Origin: Methyloceanibacter sp.
GTDB taxonomy: Bacteria > Pseudomonadota > Alphaproteobacteria > Rhizobiales > Methyloligellaceae
DNA: 13,744 nucleotides
Direction of reading: 5' to 3'
Assembly (NCBI GenBank): GCA_025449615.1
Contig: JANWJA010000049.1
Coordinates: forward strand, 1 to 13,744
The notes beneath the pieces are model-generated. The model did no database searches and had not been told where the DNA came from. It saw only the letters and a program-made list of their open reading frames with translations. Each line of letters opens with the position of its first letter. Position 1 is the stretch's first letter. Both the position numbers and the translations under genes were made by a program. Below, in pieces: positions 6,782 through 12,833 of this stretch.

Positions 6782-7990
6782 ATGGCCAAAGTTCTTTGCG
6801 TTCTCTACGACGATCCAGTCGACGGCTATCCCAAGAATTACGCCCGCGACGATATTCCCAAGATTGATCATTACCCCGACGGCCAGACCACGCCCACCCC
6901 GACCGCCATCGACTTCAAGCCAGGGCAACTGCTCGGCAGCGTCTCCGGCGAACTCGGGCTTCGCAAATTTCTGGAGAAGGCCGGTCACACGCTTGTCGTC
7001 ACCTCCGACAAGGACGGTCCAAATTCCACCTTCGAGAAAGAGCTGCCCGACGCCGAAATCGTGATCTCGCAGCCCTTCTGGCCGGCCTATATGACCAAAG
7101 AGCGCTTCGACAAGGCGAAGAATCTGAAGCTCGTCATCACCGCCGGCATCGGCTCTGACCATACCGATCTTCAAGCCGCGATGGACAAAGGCGTCACCGT
7201 CGCCGAGGTCACCTACTGCAACTCGATCAGCGTGTCTGAGCATATCGTCATGATGATCCTGGCGCTGGTGCGGAACTACATTCCGTCCTACGGCTGGGTG
7301 GTGAGGGGCGGCTGGAACATCGCCGATTGCGTCGAGCGCTCCTACGACCTCGAGGGCATGAATATCGGCACGGTCGCGGCGGGTCGCATCGGCCTTGCGG
7401 CGCTGAAGCGGCTGAAGCCCTTCGACGTGAAGCTGCACTACACCGACAAGCACCGACTGCCGGAGAAGGTCGAGAAGGAGTTGGACTTGACCTACCACCC
7501 CAACGTGGAGTCGCTCGTTAAGGTTTGCGATGTGGTCACCATCAACGCCCCGTTGCATCCAGAGACCGAGGGCATGTTCAACGACAAACTGATCAGCAAA
7601 ATGAAGCGCGGCGCCTATCTCGTGAACACGGCCCGCGGCAAGATCTGCGATCGCGACGCCATTGTGCGCGCGCTGGAGAGCGGACAGCTCGCAGGCTATG
7701 CCGGCGACGTCTGGTTCCCGCAGCCGGCGCCGAAGGATCATCCTTGGCGCACCATGCCGCATCACGGCATGACGCCGCATATCTCCGGCAGCTCGCTCTC
7801 GGCGCAAGCCCGCTACGCCGCAGGCACGCGCGAGATCTTGGAGAGCTATTTCGCCAAGAAGCCGATCCGCACCGAATATCTGATCGTTGACAAAGGCAAG
7901 CTCGCCGGCACCGGCGCGCATTCTTATACCGCGGGCGACGCCACCAAGGGTTCGGAAGAGGCCGCAAAATTCAAGAAGAGCGCAGCCTAG
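6782..7990 (+). CDS. fdh: NAD-dependent (metal-independent) formate dehydrogenase
   Basis: A cytoplasmic enzyme that oxidises formate to CO2 with NAD+ (EC 1.17.1.9), the last energy-yielding step of C1 oxidation and a source of NADH. The 402-residue product aligns without gaps, as far as I recall that sequence, with the well-studied Pseudomonas sp. 101 enzyme, starting MAKVLCVLYDDPVDGYPK. Key residues sit where expected counting the initiator Met: N147 (CNSIS), the Rossmann region GTVAAGRIG (196-204), NAD-specifying D222, R285 (NTARGK), Q314 (FPQPAPKDH) and H333 (TPHISG). It carries no molybdenum, tungsten or Fe-S binding motifs. AGAGGAG lies just before the ATG; an alternative start 15 codons upstream adds no family sequence. 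It is followed by a convergent molbindin gene, with a hairpin between. The C-terminal GSEEAAKFKK is family-typical. Confidence 0.97.
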   Translation: MAKVLCVLYDDPVDGYPKNYARDDIPKIDHYPDGQTTPTPTAIDFKPGQLLGSVSGELGLRKFLEKAGHTLVVTSDKDGPNSTFEKELPDAEIVISQPFWPAYMTKERFDKAKNLKLVITAGIGSDHTDLQAAMDKGVTVAEVTYCNSISVSEHIVMMILALVRNYIPSYGWVVRGGWNIADCVERSYDLEGMNIGTVAAGRIGLAALKRLKPFDVKLHYTDKHRLPEKVEKELDLTYHPNVESLVKVCDVVTINAPLHPETEGMFNDKLISKMKRGAYLVNTARGKICDRDAIVRALESGQLAGYAGDVWFPQPAPKDHPWRTMPHHGMTPHISGSSLSAQARYAAGTREILESYFAKKPIRTEYLIVDKGKLAGTGAHSYTAGDATKGSEEAAKFKKSAA

Positions 7991-8007
7991 AGCTCAGCAG
8001 TCGATTC

Positions 8008-8020
8008 AGGACTTCGTCCT
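8008..8020 (+). other. Small hairpin just after fdh
   Basis: AGGAC (8008-8012), TTC loop, GTCCT (8016-8020): a perfect five-base stem 18 bases after the fdh stop. No T-run follows; it may contribute to 3' end stability ahead of the stronger hairpin at 8033-8061. Confidence 0.35.
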
Positions 8021-8032
8021 ATCCCAGATCGG

Positions 8033-8061
8033 ATGAGACGGAGTCCGTCTCGTCTCATTTT
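8033..8061 (+). terminator. Probable fdh terminator overlapping the end of the molbindin gene
   Basis: Two alternative pairings exist: GAGACGG (8035-8041) with CCGTCTC (8045-8051) around AGT, or ATGAGACG (8033-8040) with CGTCTCAT (8051-8058). TTTT follows at 8058-8061. The hairpin lies about 45 bp after the fdh stop and overlaps the last codons of the convergent molbindin gene (stop at 8055-8057). It fits an intrinsic terminator for fdh with a short T-run. Confidence 0.6.
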
Positions 8062-8264
8062 CCGATCATCACGTCTGACGCTTTGATCACGGCGAACACA
8101 TCGTCGCCTTTGGCAAGCCCGAGATCGTCAACAGCTTCGTTGGTGATGGAGGACGTGACGATCACGCCGTTACCGATGTCGACGCGGACATGGGCCGTGG
8201 TTTGTCCTTTGCGGACCTCTACCACTTTTCCCTTCAACTGATTGCGTGCACTGAGCTTTTTCAT
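8055..8264 (-). CDS. Molbindin-type single TOBE-domain protein
   Basis: A 69-residue protein consisting of one TOBE (Mop) domain. It opens with the hallmark MKKLSARNQLKGKVVEV, continues with a typical VTSSITNEAVDDLGLAKGD stretch and ends in FAVIKASDVMIGK, all characteristic of molbindins. These small cytoplasmic proteins assemble into rings that bind molybdate (or tungstate) and act in molybdenum storage and homeostasis. I chose the ATG at 8264 because GAGGAG lies a few bases upstream and the protein then begins at the usual domain start; the open frame continues upstream but without domain similarity. Molybdenum proteins are often near molybdenum-containing formate dehydrogenases, yet its direct neighbour is the metal-free enzyme. 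It is divergent from the OFA transporter gene, with 169 bp between. Confidence 0.9.
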   Translation of the reverse strand: MKKLSARNQLKGKVVEVRKGQTTAHVRVDIGNGVIVTSSITNEAVDDLGLAKGDDVFAVIKASDVMIGK

Positions 8265-8383
8265 TTTGCTCTCCTCGGCTGTGGCAATTTCGTCCTCGAA
8301 AGCCCATCGTCGCCTGAGTGTGACAGATTCATAGCAATTTTTTCTTTCCCGATTGTCTTGCGGTCGAGGCCGTCCGCGTTCAA

Positions 8384-8398
8384 ATTGCTGCAAGCAAT
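8384..8398 (+). promoter_or_regulatory. 15-base palindrome upstream of the OFA transporter
   Basis: ATTGCT, GCA, AGCAAT form a perfect six-base inverted repeat with a three-base centre, ending 35 bases before the transporter ATG. It is followed by AGGCC (8401-8405)/GGCCT (8413-8417), another short inverted repeat. The size and place fit an operator for a dimeric regulator, or a leader hairpin. There is no second copy in the window that I noticed, so the role is inferred. Confidence 0.35.
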
Positions 8399-8433
8399 GA
8401 AGGCCCGATAGAGGCCTATGGGGGAAACCGGAA

Positions 8434-10341
8434 ATGGCGAGCGCAACGACCGCCGATGGACTCGGCGGACTTCTCGACAAACGACGGATCATCGCCGAGC
8501 CCGGCTATAATCGCTGGCTGGTGCCGCCCGCCGCCCTTGCCATTCATCTTTGCATCGGCATGGCCTATGGCTTCAGCGTGTTCTGGCTCCCCTTGGGCCG
8601 CGCGCTCGGCGTGGCGCAAGGCGATGGCAAGCCGATCCCCTGCCCCGGCGATGCCACCACCTTCTTCGGCAAGCTCGCCATCACCGGTCATGCTCTGTTC
8701 GCCACCGATTGCGACTGGACGCAATTCGATCTCGGCTGGATGTACACCCTGTTCTTCGTGCTGCTCGGCGTCTCGGCCGCGATCTGGGGCGGCTGGCTCG
8801 AGCGCGTCGGACCCCGCAAAGCTGCGTTCGTCGCGGCACTCTGCTGGTGCAGCGGCCTCCTGATCTCCGCGGTCGGCGTGTACATTCACCAACTCTGGCT
8901 GATGTGGCTCGGCTCCGGCATCATCGGCGGCTGCGGTCTCGGCCTCGGCTATATCTCGCCGGTCTCCACCTTGATCAAATGGTTCCCGGATCGCCGCGGC
9001 ATGGCAACTGGCATGGCCATCATGGGCTTCGGCGGCGGGGCCATGATCGGCTCGCCGCTCGCCACCTATCTGATGAATTATTTTGCCACGCCCACGTCCG
9101 TCGGCGTGTGGGAGACTTTCGTCGCGCTCGCCGCAATCTATTTTGTCTTTATGCTCGGGGGCGCGTTTGGTTACAGGCTTCCCACCTCCGATTGGCGCCC
9201 GGCCGGTTGGACGCCACCGGCGAATACCAAGGCGATGATCGCCACCGGCCATGTGCATCTGAAAGATGCGCACAAGACTCTACAATTTTGGCTGATCTGG
9301 GCTGTGCTCTGCCTCAACGTCTCCGCCGGCATCGGCATTATCGGCGCAGCCTCCCCGATGTTGCAGGAGACCTTCGGCGGACATCTGTTCGGCGATCCGT
9401 CCGTCGGCTTTGCCCAGTTCAGTGACGCTCAGAAGGCGCAAGCCGCTCTTGTCGGCGCGGCTTTTGTCGGCCTCTTCTCGCTCTTCAATATCGCCGGCCG
9501 CTTCTTCTGGGCCTCGCTCTCCGACAAGATCGGCCGCAAGGTCACCTATTTCCTCTTCTTCACGCTTGGCTTCCTTTGCTACGCCGCGGCCCCAACGCTG
9601 GCCACGCTTGGCATGCTGTCGCTGTTCGCCGCCGCCTTCTGCCTGATCGCTTCGATGTATGGCGGCGGCTTCGCCACCATCCCCGCTTATTTGGCCGATG
9701 TGTTCGGCACGCAATTTGTCGGCGCCATTCATGGCCGGCTGCTCACCGCGTGGTCCACCGCCGGCATCGTCGGCCCAGTCATCGTCAACTACATGCACGA
9801 TTCGAGGAAGGCTGCCGGCATCGCGCCGGACCAGCTCTACCATCCGATCTTCTATGTCCTTGCCGGATTGCTCGTGGCCGGCTTCATGGCCAACCTCCTG
9901 ATCAAGCCGCTCGACAAGAAATGGTTCATGTCCAAGGAAGAGGTGGAAGCGCTCCAGACCAAGTCCGCCGTAGTTCGAACCGGTGCCGCGACTCGCTCCC
10001 AAGGCACCGAGGAAACCAGGCCCGGCATTAGTCTGTTGCAGCCGATCGGCGTGTCGTTGGTCGCCGTCGCCGTGGTGTGGTGGATTACCTACTACACCAA
10101 GGTCGGCGGCTTCAGCGGAGCCTTTCCCTGCCTCGTTCTCCCCTGCCAGACCGCCGCCGATACCGGCACGCTCGCTTATTCGCCCTTCCTGCTTTGGATT
10201 GGCCTTGCCGTCTGGCTGGCGGGCATCGTGCTCAGCCCCAGGCGGCTCAACCCAACTCCGCTGCTTTGGCTCCCTGTCGGGATTCCGCTGCTTTGGGGCA
10301 TCTGGATTACAGTCGATAAGGCCCTGGTTCTGTTCAAATAG
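8434..10341 (+). CDS. OFA-family MFS transporter (oxalate/formate antiporter-like) with C-terminal extension
   Basis: A 635-residue inner-membrane carrier of the oxalate:formate antiporter branch of the major facilitator superfamily. Seen: the WLVPPAALAIHLCIGMAYGFSVF first helix, YISPVSTLIKWFPDRRGMAT (173-192), MGFGGGAMIGSP (197-208), DWRPAGWTPP (253-262), a motif-A-like GRFFWASLSDKIGRK (355-369), and HGRLLTAWSTAGIVGP (433-448). About 12 helices fill residues 29-492. Two parts exceed the usual family length (~400-550): a loop between helices 1 and 2 (about 54-99, Cys70 and Cys93), and a tail after ~530 with about three more hydrophobic segments (533-553, 582-600, 608-632) and Cys566/Cys571. 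The last ~30 residues resemble the tiny separate 'MFS transporter small subunit' that follows some OFA genes, as I recall it. Substrate is unproven; fdh nearby suggests formate or oxalate. Confidence 0.88.
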   Translation: MASATTADGLGGLLDKRRIIAEPGYNRWLVPPAALAIHLCIGMAYGFSVFWLPLGRALGVAQGDGKPIPCPGDATTFFGKLAITGHALFATDCDWTQFDLGWMYTLFFVLLGVSAAIWGGWLERVGPRKAAFVAALCWCSGLLISAVGVYIHQLWLMWLGSGIIGGCGLGLGYISPVSTLIKWFPDRRGMATGMAIMGFGGGAMIGSPLATYLMNYFATPTSVGVWETFVALAAIYFVFMLGGAFGYRLPTSDWRPAGWTPPANTKAMIATGHVHLKDAHKTLQFWLIWAVLCLNVSAGIGIIGAASPMLQETFGGHLFGDPSVGFAQFSDAQKAQAALVGAAFVGLFSLFNIAGRFFWASLSDKIGRKVTYFLFFTLGFLCYAAAPTLATLGMLSLFAAAFCLIASMYGGGFATIPAYLADVFGTQFVGAIHGRLLTAWSTAGIVGPVIVNYMHDSRKAAGIAPDQLYHPIFYVLAGLLVAGFMANLLIKPLDKKWFMSKEEVEALQTKSAVVRTGAATRSQGTEETRPGISLLQPIGVSLVAVAVVWWITYYTKVGGFSGAFPCLVLPCQTAADTGTLAYSPFLLWIGLAVWLAGIVLSPRRLNPTPLLWLPVGIPLLWGIWITVDKALVLFK

Positions 10342-10355
10342 GAGGGTCGCAAGAT

Positions 10356-10375
10356 CCAAAAAACCTAGATTTTGG
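10356..10375 (+). terminator. Weak A/T-rich hairpin after the transporter gene
   Basis: CCAAAA (10356-10361) and TTTTGG (10370-10375) can pair around an eight-base loop, 14 bases after the transporter stop. The stem is mostly A-T and the TTTT lies inside it, so it is at best a weak terminator. Confidence 0.3.
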
Positions 10376-10429
10376 CCCGGATTGCCAGCCCTTCCTGTCA
10401 GAATTTCTTAATGTGGCATTCACCGGCCT

Positions 10430-10449
10430 TTCATGGACGCTTCATGCGC
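10430..10449 (+). repeat. Short tandem direct repeat in the pqqA upstream region
   Basis: TTCATGGACGC (10430-10440) is followed directly by TTCATGCGC (10441-10449), an 11-base period with TTCATG conserved. It lies about 55 bases before the pqqA start, where an activator could bind, but it may be chance. Confidence 0.25.
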
Positions 10450-10503
10450 TACTCATCGCGACAGCGCATATTCAGGGCTCAAGTTCACCGAAGGAGACGA
10501 CCC

Positions 10504-10593
10504 ATGAAAGAGTGGCTGAAACCCGAAATCACCGAGTCTGAGGCTGGTATGGAAGTGACGAGCTACCTCCCGGCCGAGCTGGACCGCGCTTAA
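10504..10593 (+). CDS. pqqA: PQQ precursor peptide PqqA
   Basis: A 29-residue peptide, MKEWLKPEITESEAG followed by MEVTSYLPAELDRA. The glutamate and tyrosine that are cross-linked to build pyrroloquinoline quinone are present at the required spacing: E17 and Y21 in MEVTSY (E-x3-Y). Known PqqA peptides are 22-30 residues long with a similar (K)-P-x-(I/V)-x-E start, and the methylobacterial peptide shares the GMEVTSY core. PqqA, held by PqqD, is modified by the radical-SAM enzyme PqqE and then matured. A perfect AAGGAG (10491-10496) lies seven bases before this ATG, which settles the start against an in-frame upstream ATG at 10372. A strong hairpin follows. No pqqB, C, D, E or F gene is in the window, so this copy is separate from the biosynthetic operon, or is an extra copy. 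PQQ serves periplasmic methanol, ethanol and glucose dehydrogenases. Confidence 0.87.
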   Translation: MKEWLKPEITESEAGMEVTSYLPAELDRA

Positions 10594-10620
10594 TTTAGCG
10601 TCGTTCTAGACGGATTTGAA

Positions 10621-10662
10621 AGAATGGCGGTTCCGCGAAAGCGGCGCCGCCATTCTCGTTTG
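10621..10662 (+). terminator. Strong hairpin behind pqqA
   Basis: Perfect ten-base arms AGAATGGCGG (10621-10630) and CCGCCATTCT (10647-10656) enclose a second stem CCGC (10633-10636)/GCGG (10641-10644) capped by a GAAA tetraloop, with a two-by-two internal mismatch between them. CGTTTG follows, so the T-run is short. It begins 28 bases after the pqqA stop. It is the most stable-looking structure in the window and probably ends or protects a short monocistronic pqqA transcript. Confidence 0.7.
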
Positions 10663-10682
10663 TGCGCCTCGCTTTCGGTGCC

Positions 10683-10698
10683 GGGGGTGACAGCCCCC
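10683..10698 (+). promoter_or_regulatory. GGGGG/CCCCC hairpin in the leader of the guanidinium exporter gene
   Basis: GGGGG (10683-10687) and CCCCC (10694-10698) pair around TGACAG, about 90 bases before the gdx start. It lies between the pqqA terminator and the exporter gene. I looked for the ACGR loops of a guanidine-II riboswitch and found none in this leader. The role is unknown; it could be part of the transcript leader or a leftover structure. Confidence 0.3.
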
Positions 10699-10786
10699 TA
10701 GCCTTTCCTTATGGTGCGCGCCTATTGAGGCCTGAGGCGGTCCCGCTTTCAAGCCTGATCCTACCACCAAGGGATTTCGCGCCGCC

Positions 10787-11104
10787 ATGGCTTGGGTTTA
10801 TCTCGCGCTCGCCGGCCTGTTCGAGATCGGCTTCGCCGCCGCGCTGAAGCCGGCGGACGGCTTTACCAAATTCTGGCCGAGCGTCATCGTCACCGTGCTG
10901 GGGCTGGTCAGTCTCTACTTTCTCACCCTCGCCACGCGCGAGATCCCCGTCGGCTCGGCCTACGCGATTTGGACCGGCATCGGCGCCGTCGGCGCGGTGC
11001 TGTTCGGTATCTTCGCCTATAACGAGCCTACCACTCCACTCGGGCTTTTCTTCATTGCCGCTTTGATTGCATCAATTATCGGATTGAAATTCGCCACACC
11101 ATGA
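10787..11104 (+). CDS. gdx: Small multidrug resistance family protein, Gdx/SugE-type guanidinium exporter
   Basis: A 105-residue protein with four transmembrane helices, working as a dual-topology dimer in the inner membrane and exchanging protons for a small cation. The essential glutamate is E13 (LAGLFEIG). The Gdx rather than EmrE branch is indicated by LKPADGFTKFWPS (20-32) and GSAYAIWTGIGAVGAV (56-71), which match the SugE/Gdx signature; Gdx members export guanidinium (formerly sugE). The ATG at 10787 gives the typical MAWVYLALAG start, although no strong Shine-Dalgarno is seen (an AAGGG lies about 14 bases upstream). Many gdx genes are under guanidine riboswitches; none is recognised here. 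Its stop overlaps the next gene's start as ATGA (11101-11104), so the two are probably co-translated. Substrate assignment follows the family; not shown by sequence alone. Confidence 0.88.
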   Translation: MAWVYLALAGLFEIGFAAALKPADGFTKFWPSVIVTVLGLVSLYFLTLATREIPVGSAYAIWTGIGAVGAVLFGIFAYNEPTTPLGLFFIAALIASIIGLKFATP

Positions 11105-12174
11105 TCAACGATGCATCAGCCGACCGCCGCACCATCATCGGCAATTATTTCGAAGATTTCAGCCTCGGCCAGCACATCGTCCACTCGACACCGCGCACCG
11201 TGACGGTGGGAGATGTGAGTCTCTTCACCGCGCTCTACGGCTCGCGCTTCGCCGTGCAGTCCTCCGACGCCTTCGCCAAATCGATCGGTTACCCGGAAGC
11301 GCCCATCGACGATTTCCTCGTCTTCCACATGGTGATCGGTAAGACCGTTCCCGACATTTCCCGCAACGCCATCGCCAATCTCGGCTATGCCGAGTTCCGC
11401 TTCCTAAAGCCGGTCTATCCCGGCGACACGCTCGCTTCGACCTCCGAAGTGATCGGGCTGAAGGAGAACTCCAACAAGAAGAGCGGCACGGTCTATGTGC
11501 GCTCCACCGGGCGCAATCAGCATGGCGAGCCGGTGCTGAGCTATGCGCGCTGGGTGATGGTGAACAAGCGCGACGAGAATTCCCCGGCGCCCGAGACTGT
11601 GGTGCCGAAGCTTGCATCTTCCGTCGATCCGGAGCAGCTCGGCGCCGCGCTGCCGAAGCTCAATCTCAAAGTTTACGACTATGCGCTCGCGGGCTCGAAG
11701 CGGCGCTGGCAGGATTATACGGTCGGCGAGAAGATCGACCATGTCGACGGCCAGACCATCGAAGAAGCCGAGCATCAGGTCGCCACCCGCCTGTTCCAGA
11801 ACACCGCGCGCGTGCATTTCAATCAGCATATCGAGAGCAAGGCCAGGTTCGGCCGGAGACTCGTCTATGGCGGTCACATCATCTCGATTGCTCGGAGTCT
11901 GAGCTTCAATGGCCTCGCCAATGCCTTCCACGTGCTCGGCCTGAACGGCGCGCGTCACGCCGCACCCTCGTTCGCTGGCGACACCATCTATGCCTGGAGC
12001 GAGATCACCGGCAAAGCCGAGCTGCCGGGACAGAGCGACATGGGTGCGTTACGTCTGCGCACCTTCGCCGTGAAGGATCGCTCTTGCGCCGACTTCCCCG
12101 GCGTCAAACCCGACGGCAGCCTCGAGGACGGTGTCGTGCTCGACATGGATTACTGGGTGGCCTTGCCGCGTTAG
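11101..12174 (+). CDS. mch: Mesaconyl-CoA hydratase (ethylmalonyl-CoA pathway), MaoC double hotdog
   Basis: This cytoplasmic enzyme hydrates mesaconyl-C1-CoA to beta-methylmalyl-CoA (EC 4.2.1.148), a late step of the ethylmalonyl-CoA pathway that turns acetyl-CoA into glyoxylate and propionyl-CoA. The 357-residue product is the expected size for the family (about 340-360). It has two hotdog domains: the first around 14-155 (NYFEDFSLGQ, GDVSLFTALYGSRFA, APIDDFLVFH, KTVPDIS, NLGYAEFRFLKPVYPGDTL) and the second around 204-355 (VGEKIDHVDGQTIEEAEH, RLFQNTARVHFNQH, GRRLVYGGHIISIARSLSFN, PSFAGDTIYAWSE). These blocks closely follow the characterised Rhodobacter enzyme as I remember it. It has no Shine-Dalgarno of its own and overlaps gdx by ATGA, so translation is probably coupled. 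sdhCD, which use the succinate formed downstream of this pathway, lie about 0.85 kb further on. Confidence 0.92.
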   Translation: MINDASADRRTIIGNYFEDFSLGQHIVHSTPRTVTVGDVSLFTALYGSRFAVQSSDAFAKSIGYPEAPIDDFLVFHMVIGKTVPDISRNAIANLGYAEFRFLKPVYPGDTLASTSEVIGLKENSNKKSGTVYVRSTGRNQHGEPVLSYARWVMVNKRDENSPAPETVVPKLASSVDPEQLGAALPKLNLKVYDYALAGSKRRWQDYTVGEKIDHVDGQTIEEAEHQVATRLFQNTARVHFNQHIESKARFGRRLVYGGHIISIARSLSFNGLANAFHVLGLNGARHAAPSFAGDTIYAWSEITGKAELPGQSDMGALRLRTFAVKDRSCADFPGVKPDGSLEDGVVLDMDYWVALPR

Positions 12175-12187
12175 TGCCGCTTCCGAT

Positions 12188-12286
12188 TGTCATGCCCGCG
12201 AAGGCGGGCATCCAGTACGCTCGGACAGTCGAACCAAAACGTGGATGCGGTGGTTACTGGATCGTCCGCATTCGCGGACGATGACA
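12188..12286. repeat. Complete two-hairpin palindromic repeat
   Basis: A 99-bp element bounded by TGTCAT and ATGACA. It holds two hairpins: ATGCCCGC (12192-12199)/GCGGGCAT (12204-12211) with GAAG loop, and CGTCCGC (12263-12269)/GCGGACG (12274-12280) with ATTC loop. Next to them ATCCAGTA (12210-12217) faces TACTGGAT (12255-12262), so the whole element is one imperfect inverted repeat around a variable centre. Such elements occur in many copies between genes of rhizobial genomes. It occupies the gap between mch and sodC and could serve as a transcript end or mRNA stabiliser. Confidence 0.8.
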
Positions 12287-12307
12287 GCATGTCGAGAGGA
12301 GCGTTCA

Positions 12308-12823
12308 ATGGCACACAGATCAGTTTTGCTTATTTCAGCGTTAGTTCTTGCCTTTGCCGCCTCGCCTGCCCTTGCCGCCGATACCGCCTCTGCCGCCCTC
12401 AAAGACAAAGACGGCAAAGAGGTCGGCCAGGTGGCGCTGACCCGAACCCAAGACGGCGTGTTGATGAACGTCACCCTCACCGGGATCGCGCCAGGCGAGC
12501 ATGCCTTCCATGTCCATACGACCGGCGAATGCGAGCCGCCGGATTTCAAGTCTGCCGGACCTCATTTCAATCCCGATCACACCCAGCACGGCATGATGAA
12601 CTTGGAAGGTCCTCATTCAGGCGACATGCCCAATCTCCACGTGCCCGACAGCGGCAAGCTGCAAGTCGAGATCCTGAATACGCTGGTCAGCCTCGACGGC
12701 GATGCGGGACTTCTGGATAACGATGGCTCCGCAGTGATCGTGCACGCCGGCGCCGATGACTATAAGACCGACCCGGCGGGCAATGCGGGCGACCGCATCG
12801 CCTGCGGCGTGGTTACTCGTTAG
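12308..12823 (+). CDS. sodC: Periplasmic Cu,Zn superoxide dismutase
   Basis: This enzyme dismutates superoxide to oxygen and peroxide in the periplasm. The 171-residue product has a signal peptide (about 1-23, ALA-A cleavage). Metal ligands are all visible: copper H68 and H70 (HAFHVH), bridging H86 (GPHFNP), H146 (VIVHAGADD); zinc H94 (QHG), H103 and D106 (GPHSGDMPNLHV). The disulfide pair is C75 (TGEC) and C166 (IACGVV), and the active-site arginine is R163 (GNAGDRIACG). The length is normal for a bacterial SodC without a His-rich N-terminal extension. AGAGGAG precedes the ATG at 12308; an upstream in-frame extension runs through the palindromic repeat and is rejected. Complete repeats stand on both sides of this gene, which makes it an isolated unit. 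Confidence 0.96.
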   Translation: MAHRSVLLISALVLAFAASPALAADTASAALKDKDGKEVGQVALTRTQDGVLMNVTLTGIAPGEHAFHVHTTGECEPPDFKSAGPHFNPDHTQHGMMNLEGPHSGDMPNLHVPDSGKLQVEILNTLVSLDGDAGLLDNDGSAVIVHAGADDYKTDPAGNAGDRIACGVVTR

Positions 12824-12833
12824 CCACGGTTCT

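Noticed and set aside
6761..7921. 386-codon open frame antisense to fdh
   Set aside because: A typical shadow of a GC-rich coding strand; fdh on the + strand aligns with its family over the full length.
8265..8492. 76-codon upstream extension of the molbindin frame
   Set aside because: No domain similarity, while GAGGAG stands directly before the ATG at 8264, giving the usual 69-residue size.
9280..10359. 359-codon open frame antisense to the OFA transporter
   Set aside because: Very polar, Gly/Glu/Ala-rich composition from reading membrane-protein codons backwards; no recognisable domain.
10657..10786. Guanidine-II (mini-ykkC) riboswitch before gdx
   Set aside because: No pair of hairpins with ACGR loops is present in this stretch.
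12131..12307. Upstream extension of sodC
   Set aside because: It translates the palindromic repeat; the signal peptide and Shine-Dalgarno fix the start at 12308.
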